Part shown: positions 1-8,878 of the stretch, in pieces | Layout of the letters: every line of letters starts with the position of its first letter | How positions within the stretch are numbered: position 1 is the stretch's first letter | DNA from: Nocardioides dongkuii | GTDB taxonomy: Bacteria > Actinomycetota > Actinomycetes > Propionibacteriales > Nocardioidaceae | Length of the DNA: 64,000 bases | Direction of reading: 5' to 3' | NCBI RefSeq assembly: GCF_014127485.1 | Contig: NZ_CP059903.1 | Location: 992,001 to 1,056,000, forward strand | The notes under the pieces: model-generated | What the model was told of the DNA's origin: nothing | The model's input: the letters and a program-made list of their open reading frames with translations, nothing else | Database searches by the model: none | Position numbers and translations under genes: made by a program

Positions 1-242
1 GACCAGTCCGGGTTGGGCGCGAAGGAGAAGGAGTAGAGCTGGCTCGGCACGTCGCAGGCGGCGCCGGGGTAGGTGTTGTCGCGCCAGGTGCCGCCGACCT
101 CGTCGCCCTTCTCGACCACGAGGAAGTCGGTCTCGCCGTCCTCCTGGAGCTTGATCGCCGCGCAGAGGCCGGAGAAGCCCGCGCCCACCACGAGGTGGTC
201 GACCCGGGTCGGCGCGGTGCCGCGGAAGGGGGAGCTCGTCAT
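1..242 (-). CDS. Flavin-containing (Baeyer-Villiger-type) monooxygenase, N-terminal part
   Basis: The gene runs off the left edge; only the first 80 codons are present. The protein begins MTSSPFRG and has the FAD-binding motif GAGFSG at residues 20-25, followed by VVEKGDEVGGTWRDNTYPG, the signature region of class B flavoprotein monooxygenases. These enzymes use FAD and NADPH to insert one oxygen atom into ketones or hydroxylate substrates in the cytoplasm; the substrate here cannot be told. The gene is divergent from the TetR-type regulator at 287, with an inverted repeat between them, so local repression by that regulator is likely. Confidence 0.85.
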   Translation of the reverse strand, partial: MTSSPFRGTAPTRVDHLVVGAGFSGLCAAIKLQEDGETDFLVVEKGDEVGGTWRDNTYPGAACDVPSQLYSFSFAPNPDW

Positions 243-262
243 GGCCCCGACCGTAGGGGTGT

Positions 263-281
263 TATTGAACAAGTGTCAATA
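263..281. promoter_or_regulatory. Inverted repeat between monooxygenase and TetR gene, likely operator
   Basis: TATTGA (263-268), a 7-nt spacer and TCAATA (276-281) form perfect 6-bp arms in the 44-bp divergent region. It is the only AT-rich stretch there and ends 6 nt before the regulator start codon, which suits an autoregulated TetR-family operator controlling both directions. Regulator identity is inferred from position. Confidence 0.55.
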
Positions 282-286
282 GTAGG

Positions 287-922
287 ATGGGAAATGTGAC
301 CGGCCCCGCACGCACCCGCCTGAGCCCCGAGGAACGGCGCGCCCAGCTGCTCGACCTGGGCGTGCGGCTGCTCGCCACCCGCTCCCTGGACGAGCTGAGC
401 ATCGACGTGCTCGCCGAGGAGGCCGGCATCTCGCGGGGGCTGCTCTACCACTACTTCGGCAACAAGCACGCCTTCCACGAGGCCGTCGTACGGCGTGCTG
501 CCGACGACCTGATCGCGCAGACCGCGCCGCCCGTCGAGGGGGACCCGGTGGAGCGGCTGCTGGTCTCGGTGACGGCGTACGTCGACTACGTGGTGGCCAA
601 CTACGAGGGCTACCTCTCGCTGGTCAAGGGCGCCGCCGGCGGCAACGACACGCTGCGGCGGATCTACGACGAGGCCCGCTCGGCGCTGACCGACCGGATC
701 TTCCGCGAGGACGCGGAGGGGCAGCTGATCACGGACACGCCGGCCAGCCGGCTCGTGGTGCGCGGCTGGTCGGCGATGGCCGAGGAGCTGGTGCTGACCT
801 GGAAGGTGGAGCCGAACGGCGTCTCCCGCGAGGACCTGATCGCGATCGTCGCCGGCTCGTTGCCCGCGCTCGTGGAGGCGGTGGGCGCCGGGGGCGTCGG
901 CCCGGGCCCCGCCGCCGAGTGA
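287..922 (+). CDS. TetR/AcrR family transcriptional regulator
   Basis: A 211-residue protein with the N-terminal TetR helix-turn-helix at about residues 39-58 (SIDVLAEEAGISRGLLYHYF), then an all-helical ligand-binding region. The ATG at 287 lies 6 nt after a TATTGA/TCAATA inverted repeat, so transcript and start may be nearly coincident (leaderless). It is divergent from a Baeyer-Villiger-type monooxygenase, a common arrangement in which the regulator represses the oxygenase until the substrate is present. The ligand is unknown. Length and motif are typical; there is nothing unusual in the coding sequence. Confidence 0.9.
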   Translation: MGNVTGPARTRLSPEERRAQLLDLGVRLLATRSLDELSIDVLAEEAGISRGLLYHYFGNKHAFHEAVVRRAADDLIAQTAPPVEGDPVERLLVSVTAYVDYVVANYEGYLSLVKGAAGGNDTLRRIYDEARSALTDRIFREDAEGQLITDTPASRLVVRGWSAMAEELVLTWKVEPNGVSREDLIAIVAGSLPALVEAVGAGGVGPGPAAE

Positions 923-955
923 CGCGACCAGCGCGTCACCCGACGGCGAGGAGGG

Positions 956-2188
956 TCAGTCGCCCCGGACGACGGCGGCGAGCTGGTCGAGGCCCCAGGT
1001 GAGGTCCTCGGCGGAGATCACGAGCGGCGGCGCGAGCCGGATCGTGGAGCCGTGGGTGTCCTTGGCGAGCACGCCGCGGGCCATCAGGGCCTCGCAGACC
1101 TCGCGGCCGGTGCCGACCGCGGGGTCGATGTCGACGCCGGCCCACAGCCCGCGGGTGCGGACGGCGAGGACGCCGTGCCCGATCATCGCCTCGAGCTGCT
1201 CGGTCATCAGCACGCCGAGCTCGGCGGCCCGGTCCTGGTGCTCGCCGGTGGCGAGCATGTCGACGACCGCGCGCCCGACGGCGCAGGCGAGCGGGTTGCC
1301 GCCGAAGGTGGACCCGTGCTGGCCGGGGCGCAGCACGCCGAGCACCGAGCGGTCGGCGACCACGGCGGAGACCGGCACGATGCCGCCGCCGAGGGCCTTG
1401 CCGAGCACGTAGATGTCGGGGACGACGTCCTCGTGGTCGCAGGCGAACGTCTTGCCGGTGCGACCGAGGCCGGCCTGGATCTCGTCGGCGGCGAAGAGCA
1501 CGTCGCGCTCGGTGCACAGCGCGCGGATGCCGCGCAGGTAGCCGTCCGGCGGGATCACGACGCCGCCCTCGCCCTGGATCGGCTCGATGAGCACGGCGGC
1601 GGTGTTCTCGGTGATCGCGGCCTCGATCGCGGCGAGGTCGCCGTACGGCACGGTGACGAAGCCGGGGGCGAACGGGCCGAAGCCGTCGCGCGCGTCGGGG
1701 TCGTCGGAGAAGCCGACGATGGTGGTGGTGCGGCCGTGGAAGTTGCCCGAGGCGACGATGATCTCCGCCTGGTCCGGCGCGATGCCCTTGACCTCGTAGC
1801 CCCACTTGCGGGCGACCTTGATCGCGGTCTCGACGGCCTCGGCGCCGGTGTTCATCGGCAGCACCAGGTCCTTGCCGCACAGGTCGCCGAGCGCGGTGCA
1901 GAAGTCGGCGAACTGGTCGTGCACGAACGCGCGGCTGGTCAGCGTGACGCGGCCGAGCTGCTCGGTCGCGGCCTGGACCAGCGTGGGGTGGCTGTGCCCG
2001 AAGTTGAGCGCGGAGTAGCCGGAGAGCAGGTCGAGGAAGCGGGTGCCGTCGACGTCGGTCATCCAGGCCCCGGCGGCGTGCTCCACGACGACCGGCAGCG
2101 GGTGGTAGTTGTGCGCCGTGCGCGCCTCGGCACGCTGGAAAAGCTCCGTGCTCGACTCGTGCTGCGGGGTGGTGATGGTCGCGGTCAT
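956..2188 (-). CDS. rocD: Ornithine aminotransferase
   Basis: A 410-residue class-III PLP aminotransferase that converts L-ornithine and 2-oxoglutarate to glutamate semialdehyde and glutamate. Visible are the conserved FLDLLSGYSALNFGHSHP region near the N terminus, the cofactor-site Asp in FAADEIQAGLGRTG and the PLP lysine in LGKALGGG. I choose the ATG at 2188 because GAGGAGG lies 8 nt upstream; a longer in-frame start at 2227 would place the 19-bp palindrome at 2213-2231 inside the coding sequence. No other arginine-degradation genes are adjacent. That perfect palindrome just upstream suggests GntR/FadR-type control. Confidence 0.93.
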   Translation of the reverse strand: MTATITTPQHESSTELFQRAEARTAHNYHPLPVVVEHAAGAWMTDVDGTRFLDLLSGYSALNFGHSHPTLVQAATEQLGRVTLTSRAFVHDQFADFCTALGDLCGKDLVLPMNTGAEAVETAIKVARKWGYEVKGIAPDQAEIIVASGNFHGRTTTIVGFSDDPDARDGFGPFAPGFVTVPYGDLAAIEAAITENTAAVLIEPIQGEGGVVIPPDGYLRGIRALCTERDVLFAADEIQAGLGRTGKTFACDHEDVVPDIYVLGKALGGGIVPVSAVVADRSVLGVLRPGQHGSTFGGNPLACAVGRAVVDMLATGEHQDRAAELGVLMTEQLEAMIGHGVLAVRTRGLWAGVDIDPAVGTGREVCEALMARGVLAKDTHGSTIRLAPPLVISAEDLTWGLDQLAAVVRGD

Positions 2189-2212
2189 CGTTTTCGCCTC
2201 CTCGGGGTGTCG

Positions 2213-2231
2213 AAGATTGTCTGACAATCTT
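2213..2231. promoter_or_regulatory. Perfect 19-bp palindrome upstream of rocD (GntR/FadR-like operator)
   Basis: AAGATTGTC-T-GACAATCTT: 9-bp perfect arms around one base. The core TTGTCTGACAA matches the TNGTNNNACNA pattern known for FadR-subfamily GntR regulators. It sits 25 bp upstream of the rocD start. The cognate regulator is not in the window. Confidence 0.6.
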
Positions 2232-2290
2232 TGGGCGACCGTATCCCGAATCCCCCCGGAAGTCCGAATGGCCGACTAGCGTGGCGCGGC

Positions 2291-2677
2291 ATGGCGATCC
2301 CCTGGACCCTCGGCTGCGACGCGGCGGACCCGCACCGGCTGGCGGCGTTCTGGGCGCTCGCCCTCGGGTACGTCGCGGAGCCGGGCTACGAGGACCCCGA
2401 CGGCGCCTCCATCGTCGACCCCGAGGGGCGGGGCCCCGCGATCGGCTTCCTGCGCGTGCCGGAGGCGAAGACGGCCAAGAACCGCGTGCACGTCGACGTC
2501 CGCGTGGCCGGCGAGCCGCCGTGGGACCCGGCGGAGCGGGAGCGCCTGATCCGCGCCAAGGTCGCCGAGCTCGCCGGCGCGGGGGCGAGCGTCGTCCGGG
2601 AGGAGTCGTACGGCGGGCCGCACCTCGGCCACGTCGTGATGCTCGACCCGGAGGGCAACGAGTTCTGCGTGGCCTGA
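2291..2677 (+). CDS. VOC (glyoxalase-like) family protein
   Basis: A 128-residue single-domain vicinal-oxygen-chelate protein. It begins MAIPWTLGCDAADPHRLAAFW and ends with the typical LDPEGNEFCV strand. Proteins of this actinobacterial 'glyoxalase-like domain' type have no assigned substrate, and the metal-ligand pattern is incomplete. The ATG at 2291 follows the hexamer TAGCGT (2277-2282) by 8 nt, which fits leaderless translation. It is divergent from rocD. A related VOC protein lies at 38376. Confidence 0.8.
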   Translation: MAIPWTLGCDAADPHRLAAFWALALGYVAEPGYEDPDGASIVDPEGRGPAIGFLRVPEAKTAKNRVHVDVRVAGEPPWDPAERERLIRAKVAELAGAGASVVREESYGGPHLGHVVMLDPEGNEFCVA

Positions 2678-2704
2678 GCGCCCAGCCCTCGACCCAGCCT
2701 CGAC

Positions 2705-4234
2705 TCAGCCCTCCAGCATGTCCCGCACGGCCAGCGAGGCGAAGACCATCGCGCTGCCCAGCGGCGCCCCGGGCCCGGGGTAGACCGAGCCGAAGACCGA
2801 CGCCGCGGAGTTGCTGGACGCGTAGAGGCCCGGGATCGGCGCCCCGTCCTCGCGCAGCACCCGGCCGGCCTGGTCGGTGACCAGCCCGCCCTTGGTGCCG
2901 AGGTCGGAGAGCACGAAGCGGGCGGCCAGGTACGGCGGCTGGTCGCACGGCGTGAGCGCCGTGTTCGGCCCGGTCCCCCCGGCGAAGAACGTGTCGTACT
3001 CGTCCTCGCCGCGCCCGAAGTCCTCGTCGACGCCCTTCTCCGCGAAGGTGTTGAAGCGCTCGACCTGCTCGACCAGCGTGGCGGCGGGCAGCCCGGTGGC
3101 CGCCGCGAGCTCCTCGAGGGTGTCGGCGCGGACCCAGGTGCCGGCGGTGAGGTGCTCCTCGAGGTCGCCCTCGGGGATCCCGATCGCCGGCAGCCGGCCG
3201 CCCTCGCGGGAGTCGAAGATGAACCAGGAGGGGATCCGCTCCGGCGCCGCGGCCATGAGCCGGCCGAACCGGTCGTAGGGCAGGCACTCGTTGGCGTAGC
3301 GGCGACCGTGCTGGTCGACCATCAGGCCGCTGCGGAAGCCCAGCGTGAACGAGCCGCCGCCGTCGGGCTGCTCGAGCCCGGGGCAGAACCACCCGACGCC
3401 GCCGAAGTCCGCGGCCGCGCCGATCGCGATCGCCGCGTCGATCGGCTCGCCGGTGTTGGTGTCGCGCGGCGCCATCGTCCAGGCGACGTCGCCGGGCACC
3501 CCGCGGGCCTCGCGGAGCGCGGCGTTGCCCTCGAAGCCGCCGGCGGCGACGAGCACGCCGCGGCTCGCCTCCAGGACGACCGGCCCCTCGGGCGACATCG
3601 CGGCGACGCCGGTGACGCGCCCGGTGCCGTCGGGCCCGGCGGTCACCAGCCCGGTCACCGGCAGGTTCGTGCGGAACTCGCCGCCCGCCGCGACGTACAG
3701 CGCGCCGAGCCGGGCGATCAGCGCCTGCCCGCCGCTGAGCGTGCGCCGGCCGCCCTCGCCGACCCGGTCGCGCTCCACGGGGGGCCGCAGCCGGTCGGTG
3801 ACCTCGGCGGTGAGCTCGTCGCGCTTGATGTTCAGCGGCTGGATCGAGCGCCCCATCGACACCCGGCCAGGGGCGTCGTAGTACTCCGAGAACGCGATCC
3901 ACTCGAACGGCAGCCCGGCCGCCTCCAGCTCCGCGACCAGCTCGGGGGAGTGGGTCAGGAACGCCTCGACCCGGTCCGGGTCGGGGTCCTCGAGGATCGC
4001 GCCGAGGTAGGTCCGCGCGCTGTCGGTGGAGTCGGCGGTGACGCCGGCGCGCTGCTGCACGTCGCTGCCGGGCAGCCAGCACGCCCCGCCGGAGTACGCC
4101 GAGGTGCCGCCGAGCTTGTCGGTCTTCTCGACCACGACCGTCCTGAGCCCGGCTCGCGCCGCCAGGAGCGCCCCGGTCATCGCCCCGCCACCGGATCCCA
4201 CCACGACCACGTCGTACTGCTGCGTCTGCGTCAC
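2705..4234 (-). CDS. kstD: FAD-binding 3-ketosteroid-delta-1-dehydrogenase-like protein
   Basis: A 509-residue flavoprotein of the fumarate reductase/KstD family, which dehydrogenates ring A of 3-ketosteroids in sterol catabolism. The FAD motif GSGGGAM is at residues 13-19. A KstD-like EYYDAPGRVSMGRS segment supplies the first active-site Tyr, and the C-terminal YPGPGAPLGSAMVFASLA carries the Tyr and Gly of the oxyanion site. Translation appears to start at GTG 4234. A perfect KstR-type palindrome lies just upstream (4244-4259), supporting a steroid role. Related alpha/beta-unsaturated ketone dehydrogenases cannot be excluded, so the exact substrate is uncertain. Confidence 0.78.
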   Translation of the reverse strand: MTQTQQYDVVVVGSGGGAMTGALLAARAGLRTVVVEKTDKLGGTSAYSGGACWLPGSDVQQRAGVTADSTDSARTYLGAILEDPDPDRVEAFLTHSPELVAELEAAGLPFEWIAFSEYYDAPGRVSMGRSIQPLNIKRDELTAEVTDRLRPPVERDRVGEGGRRTLSGGQALIARLGALYVAAGGEFRTNLPVTGLVTAGPDGTGRVTGVAAMSPEGPVVLEASRGVLVAAGGFEGNAALREARGVPGDVAWTMAPRDTNTGEPIDAAIAIGAAADFGGVGWFCPGLEQPDGGGSFTLGFRSGLMVDQHGRRYANECLPYDRFGRLMAAAPERIPSWFIFDSREGGRLPAIGIPEGDLEEHLTAGTWVRADTLEELAAATGLPAATLVEQVERFNTFAEKGVDEDFGRGEDEYDTFFAGGTGPNTALTPCDQPPYLAARFVLSDLGTKGGLVTDQAGRVLREDGAPIPGLYASSNSAASVFGSVYPGPGAPLGSAMVFASLAVRDMLEG

Positions 4235-4243
4235 GCGCTGAAT

Positions 4244-4259
4244 CTAGAACACGTTCTAG
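4244..4259. promoter_or_regulatory. KstR-type operator upstream of kstD-like gene
   Basis: CTAGAACACGTTCTAG: perfect 7-bp arms with a 2-nt spacer. Bases 4245-4258 match the published mycobacterial KstR consensus TNNAACNNGTTNNA at every fixed position. It ends 9 bp before the GTG start of the KstD-like gene, so a bound repressor would block transcription. Confidence 0.7.
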
Positions 4260-4351
4260 CTCGCCGCCAGCCGCCGTCCCGGTCCCGGGTCGTGTGCTCC
4301 ACGACGCGCGATGCCGCGTCCTCAGGCACACGACCCGATAATGGGGGCGCC

Positions 4352-7300
4352 GTGAAGATCACCTATCCGTCCGAGCTGCCGGTCAGCCAGCGCAAGGACG
4401 ACATCGCCGCCGCCATCCGCGACCACCAGGTCGTGATCGTCGCGGGCGAGACCGGGTCGGGGAAGACCACCCAGCTGCCGAAGATCTGCCTCGAGCTCGG
4501 CCGCGGCGCCGGGCCGGGCTCCGGGGGCGGCCTGATCGGGCACACCCAGCCCCGCCGGATCGCGGCCCGCGCCGTCGCCGAGCGGATCGCCAGCGAGCTC
4601 GGCACCGAGCTCGGCGACCTGGTCGGCTACCAGGTGCGGTTCACCGACCGCACCTCGAAGGCGAGCCGGGTCAAGCTGATGACCGACGGCATCCTGCTCG
4701 CGGAGCTGCAGCGCGACCGGATGCTGCGCCGCTACGACACGATCATCATCGACGAGGCCCACGAGCGCAGCCTCAACATCGACTTCCTGCTCGGCTACCT
4801 CAAGCGGCTGCTGCCCCGGCGCCCCGACCTCAAGCTGATCATCACCAGCGCGACCATCGACGTCGACCGGTTCGCGGCGCACTTCGACGCCCCCGTCGTC
4901 GAGGTGTCGGGGCGCACCTACCCGGTGGAGGTCCGCTACCGGCCGCTGATGGAGCTGCCCGGCGAGGACGAGGAGGGTGAGCCCGTCGTCCGCGACCAGA
5001 CCGAGGCGATCGTCGACGCCGTGCGCGAGCTCTCCGCGGAGGGGCCCGGCGACGTCCTGGTGTTCCTGCCCGGCGAGCGCGAGATCCGCGACACGGCCGA
5101 GGCGCTGAACGACCTCGCCGGGACCGGCCGCCGCGGCGCGCTGGAGGTGCTGCCGCTCTACTCGCGGCTCTCCGCCACCGAGCAGCACCGCGTCTTCTCC
5201 CCCCATGGCGGCGCCACCCGCCGCGTCGTCCTGGCCACCAACGTCGCCGAGACCTCGCTGACCGTCCCCGGTATCCGGTACGTCGTGGACACCGGCGTCG
5301 CGCGCATCTCGCGCTACTCGCTGCGCACCAAGGTCCAGCGGCTCCCGGTGGAGCCGATCAGCCAGGCGTCGGCCAACCAGCGCTCGGGACGCTGCGGCCG
5401 CGTCGAGGCGGGCATCGCGATCCGGCTCTACTCCGAGGAGGACTTCGAGGCGCGCCCGGAGTTCACCGACCCCGAGATCCTGCGCACCAACCTGGCCAGC
5501 GTCATCCTGCAGATGACCTCGCTCGGCCTCGGCGACCTCGCCCAGTTCCCGTTCGTGGAGCCCCCCGACCGCCGCAACGTCCAGTCGGGCGTGCAGCTGC
5601 TCGAGGAGCTCGGCGCCCTGCGGACCGCGGCGGGCCCGACCGCCGAGAAGCTGACCAAGCTCGGGCGCCGGCTCGCACGGCTGCCGATCGACCCGCGGCT
5701 GGGCCGGATGGTCCTGGAGGCGGAGCGGCTGGGGTGCGTGCGCGAGGTGATCGTGATCGCCGCCGCGCTCTCGCTGCAGGACCCCCGCGAGCGCCCCGAG
5801 GAGCAGCGCGCGCAGGCCGACCAGCTGCACGCCCGGTTCAAGGCCGACGACAGCGACTTCCTCACCTGGCTCAACCTGTGGCGCCACCTCAAGGAGCAGC
5901 AGCGCGAGCTCAGCGGCAGCGCGTTCCGCCGGATGTGCAAGCGCGAGTTCCTCAACTACCTGCGGGTGCGCGAGTGGCAGGACTTCGAGTCCCAGCTGCG
6001 GCAGGTGTGCAAGGAGATGCGCATCGAGCTCGGCGAGCCCGCGGACCAGCCCGACACCGACGGGATCCACCAGGCGCTGCTGTCCGGGCTGCTCAGCCAC
6101 ATCGGCCTGCTCGAGGCGCGCGAGAAGGACGACGGCAAGCGCCGTGGCCCCCGGGAGTACGTCGGCGCGCGCGGCGCCCGGTTCGCGATCTTCCCCGGGA
6201 GCGTGCTGGCCCGGAAGAACCCGCAGTACCTGATGGCCGGCGAGCTCGTCGAGACCAGTCGGCTCTGGGCCCGGCAGAACGCCGCGATCAAGCCGGAGTG
6301 GGCCGAGCGGCTCGCCGGCGACCTGGTCAAGCGCACCTGGTCCGAGCCGCACTGGTCGAAGAAGCGGGCTGCGGTGATGGCCTACGAGCGGGCCACCCTG
6401 TACGGCGTCCCGCTGGTCACCGACCGCCTCGTGTCCTACGGCAAGGTCGACCGCGAGGTCGCCCGCGAGCTGTTCATCCGGCACGCGCTCGTGCAGGGCG
6501 AGTGGAGCTCGCGGCACCGCTTCCTGGAGGAGAACAACCGCCTGCTCGAGGAGGCCGCCGAGCTCGAGCACCGCGCCCGCCGCCGCGACCTCGTCGTCGA
6601 CGAGGAGACCCTCTTCGACTTCTACGACGCCCGCGTCGGCCCCGACGTGGTCAGCGGCGCGCACTTCGACCAGTGGTGGAAGCAGGAGCGGCGCACCCGC
6701 CCCGACCTGCTGACCTTCGACCCCGCGATGCTCACCCACGACACCGTGGAGGAGGTGCGCGAGGAGGACTACCCCGAGCAGTGGCAGTCCGAGGGGCTGA
6801 CCTTCCCGATCAGCTACCACTTCGAGCCGGGCGCGGCCGAGGACGGCCTGACCATCGACGTCCCGGTCGCGACGCTCAACCGGGTCGAGGCCGACGACTT
6901 CTCCTGGAACGTGCCCGGCCTGCGGCTCGAGCTGGTCACCGCCCTGCTCCGCAGCCTCCCCAAGAACCTCCGGGTCTCCTTCGTGCCGGTCCCCGACAAG
7001 GCCCGCGACTTCCTGGCCGCGGTGCCCGCCGGCGAGGAGCCGCTGCTCGACGCGCTGGAGCGCTGGTGCCGGGCCACGACCGGTGTCGTCGTGCCGCGCG
7101 ACGCCTGGGACTGGAGCAAGGTGCCCGAGCACCTGCGCCCGACGTACCGCGTGATCGACGACGGCGGGCACGAGCAGGCGCGCGGCAAGGACCTCGAGGC
7201 GCTCAAGGCGCCGCTGCGGCCGCAGTTCACCCGGGCGATCGCCGACGTCGCGACCGAGAGCGGGCTCGCGCGCACCGGCGCGACGGCGTACGTCTTCGGG

Positions 7301-8128
7301 ACCATTGAGCCCTCGATCCACCGCAAGCGGGCCGGCCACGAGGTGACGGTCTTCCCCGCCCTGGTCGACGAGGGGGCCACCGTCGGCCTGGAGGTCTTCG
7401 GGTCGGCCGAGGAGCAGGAGGCCCGGCACCGCCTCGGCGTCCGACGGCTGCTCCTGCTCGGCACCCGCTCGCCGGTCAAGCAGGTCCTCGACGGGCTGAC
7501 CAACGCCGAGAAGCTCGGGCTCGCCGGGTCGCCGTACCCCAGCGTCGCCGAGCTCCTCGAGGACTGCCGCGCCGCCGTGGTGGGCGCGGTCGTCGACGCC
7601 CGGCCGCCGGTCCGCGACGAGCAGGCGTACGCCGCCCTGCGCGCCGAGGCCGAGCGCGACCAGGAGGCGGCGCTGCGCGGCGTGCTCGCCGACGTGATCC
7701 GGGTCCTGGACGCCTGGCGGCAGGCCGAGAAGGCGCTGAGCGGCCGCGCGGACATGATGCAGCTGCCCGCGCTGACCGACATGCGGGCCCAGCTCGCCCG
7801 GCTCGTGCACCGCGGGTTCGTCGGCGAGGCCGGGCCGGTCCAGCTGCGCCGCTACCCGACGTACCTCGCCGCGCTGCAGCAGCGGCGCGCCCGGCTCGAC
7901 GACGGCGGCCAGGCGGCGGCCCGCGACCGGCAGCTGATGGACCGGATCGGCGAGCTCCAGGCGGCCTACCTGCACCAGGTCGACGCGCTGCCGCCCGGCC
8001 GGCCGCCGGGGGAGCGGCTCCGGCAGGTGCGGTGGATGCTCGAGGAGTACCGCGTCTCGCTGTGGGCCCAGCAGCTCGGCACGCCGTACCCGGTCAGCGA
8101 CCAGCGGATCCGCAAGGCGCTGGCCTGA
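4352..8128 (+). CDS. hrpA: ATP-dependent RNA helicase HrpA
   Basis: A 1258-residue DEAH-box helicase. Walker A GETGSGKTT is at residues 32-40, DEAH at about 133, the motif III SAT in IITSATID, motif V NVAETSLTVPGI, and motif VI QRSGRCGR near 345. After the helicase core come the HA2/OB region and a long C-terminal DUF3418 domain, giving the usual HrpA length of about 1300. HrpA unwinds structured RNA and rescues stalled ribosomes in E. coli. The start is GTG 4352, with GATAAT at 4337-4342 as a possible -10 element. Motif VI has Ser and Cys where many family members have Ala. Confidence 0.95.
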   Translation: MKITYPSELPVSQRKDDIAAAIRDHQVVIVAGETGSGKTTQLPKICLELGRGAGPGSGGGLIGHTQPRRIAARAVAERIASELGTELGDLVGYQVRFTDRTSKASRVKLMTDGILLAELQRDRMLRRYDTIIIDEAHERSLNIDFLLGYLKRLLPRRPDLKLIITSATIDVDRFAAHFDAPVVEVSGRTYPVEVRYRPLMELPGEDEEGEPVVRDQTEAIVDAVRELSAEGPGDVLVFLPGEREIRDTAEALNDLAGTGRRGALEVLPLYSRLSATEQHRVFSPHGGATRRVVLATNVAETSLTVPGIRYVVDTGVARISRYSLRTKVQRLPVEPISQASANQRSGRCGRVEAGIAIRLYSEEDFEARPEFTDPEILRTNLASVILQMTSLGLGDLAQFPFVEPPDRRNVQSGVQLLEELGALRTAAGPTAEKLTKLGRRLARLPIDPRLGRMVLEAERLGCVREVIVIAAALSLQDPRERPEEQRAQADQLHARFKADDSDFLTWLNLWRHLKEQQRELSGSAFRRMCKREFLNYLRVREWQDFESQLRQVCKEMRIELGEPADQPDTDGIHQALLSGLLSHIGLLEAREKDDGKRRGPREYVGARGARFAIFPGSVLARKNPQYLMAGELVETSRLWARQNAAIKPEWAERLAGDLVKRTWSEPHWSKKRAAVMAYERATLYGVPLVTDRLVSYGKVDREVARELFIRHALVQGEWSSRHRFLEENNRLLEEAAELEHRARRRDLVVDEETLFDFYDARVGPDVVSGAHFDQWWKQERRTRPDLLTFDPAMLTHDTVEEVREEDYPEQWQSEGLTFPISYHFEPGAAEDGLTIDVPVATLNRVEADDFSWNVPGLRLELVTALLRSLPKNLRVSFVPVPDKARDFLAAVPAGEEPLLDALERWCRATTGVVVPRDAWDWSKVPEHLRPTYRVIDDGGHEQARGKDLEALKAPLRPQFTRAIADVATESGLARTGATAYVFGTIEPSIHRKRAGHEVTVFPALVDEGATVGLEVFGSAEEQEARHRLGVRRLLLLGTRSPVKQVLDGLTNAEKLGLAGSPYPSVAELLEDCRAAVVGAVVDARPPVRDEQAYAALRAEAERDQEAALRGVLADVIRVLDAWRQAEKALSGRADMMQLPALTDMRAQLARLVHRGFVGEAGPVQLRRYPTYLAALQQRRARLDDGGQAAARDRQLMDRIGELQAAYLHQVDALPPGRPPGERLRQVRWMLEEYRVSLWAQQLGTPYPVSDQRIRKALA

Positions 8129-8150
8129 TCCCCGTCCGTAGCCTGGGGGG

Positions 8151-8747
8151 ATGAGCGAGCGCCGCCACCACCGGCCGATGCGGCCGGGCGACCGGTTCTT
8201 CGACGACCTCCTCGGCGGCACCGACCCGGCGCTGGTCAGCGAGGCCGCGGACCGGGCCGCGACCCTGCTCGTCCGCGGCGCGCACGGCGCCGACGACGGC
8301 GCCGTGGCCGAGCGGCTGCTCCACCTCGCCGACACCGAGGGCATCGAGGCGATCGCGGAGCTCTGGTCCGGGGCCGCGCCCGAGTCGCTCGCCGGGTGCC
8401 TGTGGCGCCTCTACGTGCTGCGCAGCTGGGTGCACGCCGACCCGCACGCCGCGGCGCGCGAGTACGACGCCGGGCTGCCGCGTGCCCCGCTCGCCCGGGT
8501 GGTCGCCGGGGTCGCGGAGCCGCCCGGCCCCGACGAGCTCAAGGCGATGATCGACCAGGTGCTGCGCGGGATCGCGGCGGGGGACTTCGCCGACGTGCTG
8601 TTCCGCGCCGCGGCGTTCGCCCGCGTCGTGGCCGCCGGTCGGGCCGGGCTGAGCGCCAGCTCCGATGAGCAGGTGCGCCGGATGCTGGCCGTCTCCGAGC
8701 AGCTCGAGGCCGCCGCCCACCACGAGCTGGCGGGCCGACTTTCCTGA
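8151..8747 (+). CDS. Conserved hypothetical protein, helical
   Basis: A 198-residue acidic, Ala/Leu-rich soluble protein that I do not recognise as a named family. No membrane segment, signal peptide or catalytic motif stands out; the sequence reads as a bundle of helices, with internal LLHLADTEGIEAIAELW. The ATG at 8151 is 6 nt after TAGCCT (8139-8144), a clean leaderless arrangement 22 bp after hrpA. It precedes the PemK-like gene on the same strand, but nothing ties the two functionally. Confidence 0.7.
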   Translation: MSERRHHRPMRPGDRFFDDLLGGTDPALVSEAADRAATLLVRGAHGADDGAVAERLLHLADTEGIEAIAELWSGAAPESLAGCLWRLYVLRSWVHADPHAAAREYDAGLPRAPLARVVAGVAEPPGPDELKAMIDQVLRGIAAGDFADVLFRAAAFARVVAAGRAGLSASSDEQVRRMLAVSEQLEAAAHHELAGRLS

Positions 8748-8878
8748 GCGGGAGAGACGGTTAGACTGATCCACGAGCACGTCGGGCCGTGGCAGCCCCG
8801 GGTCCCACAATAAGCCGCTACGAGCGGCCACGCGCCGTGAGGCGCTCCCGGTCCGGCGTGTTCGCTAACCTCTCCGGG

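Noticed and set aside
936..4331. Very long open frame on the minus strand overlapping rocD, the VOC gene and the KstD-like gene
   Set aside because: Its translation is Arg/Ala-rich low complexity, and the real genes in other frames have clear family motifs. High G+C keeps shadow frames open.
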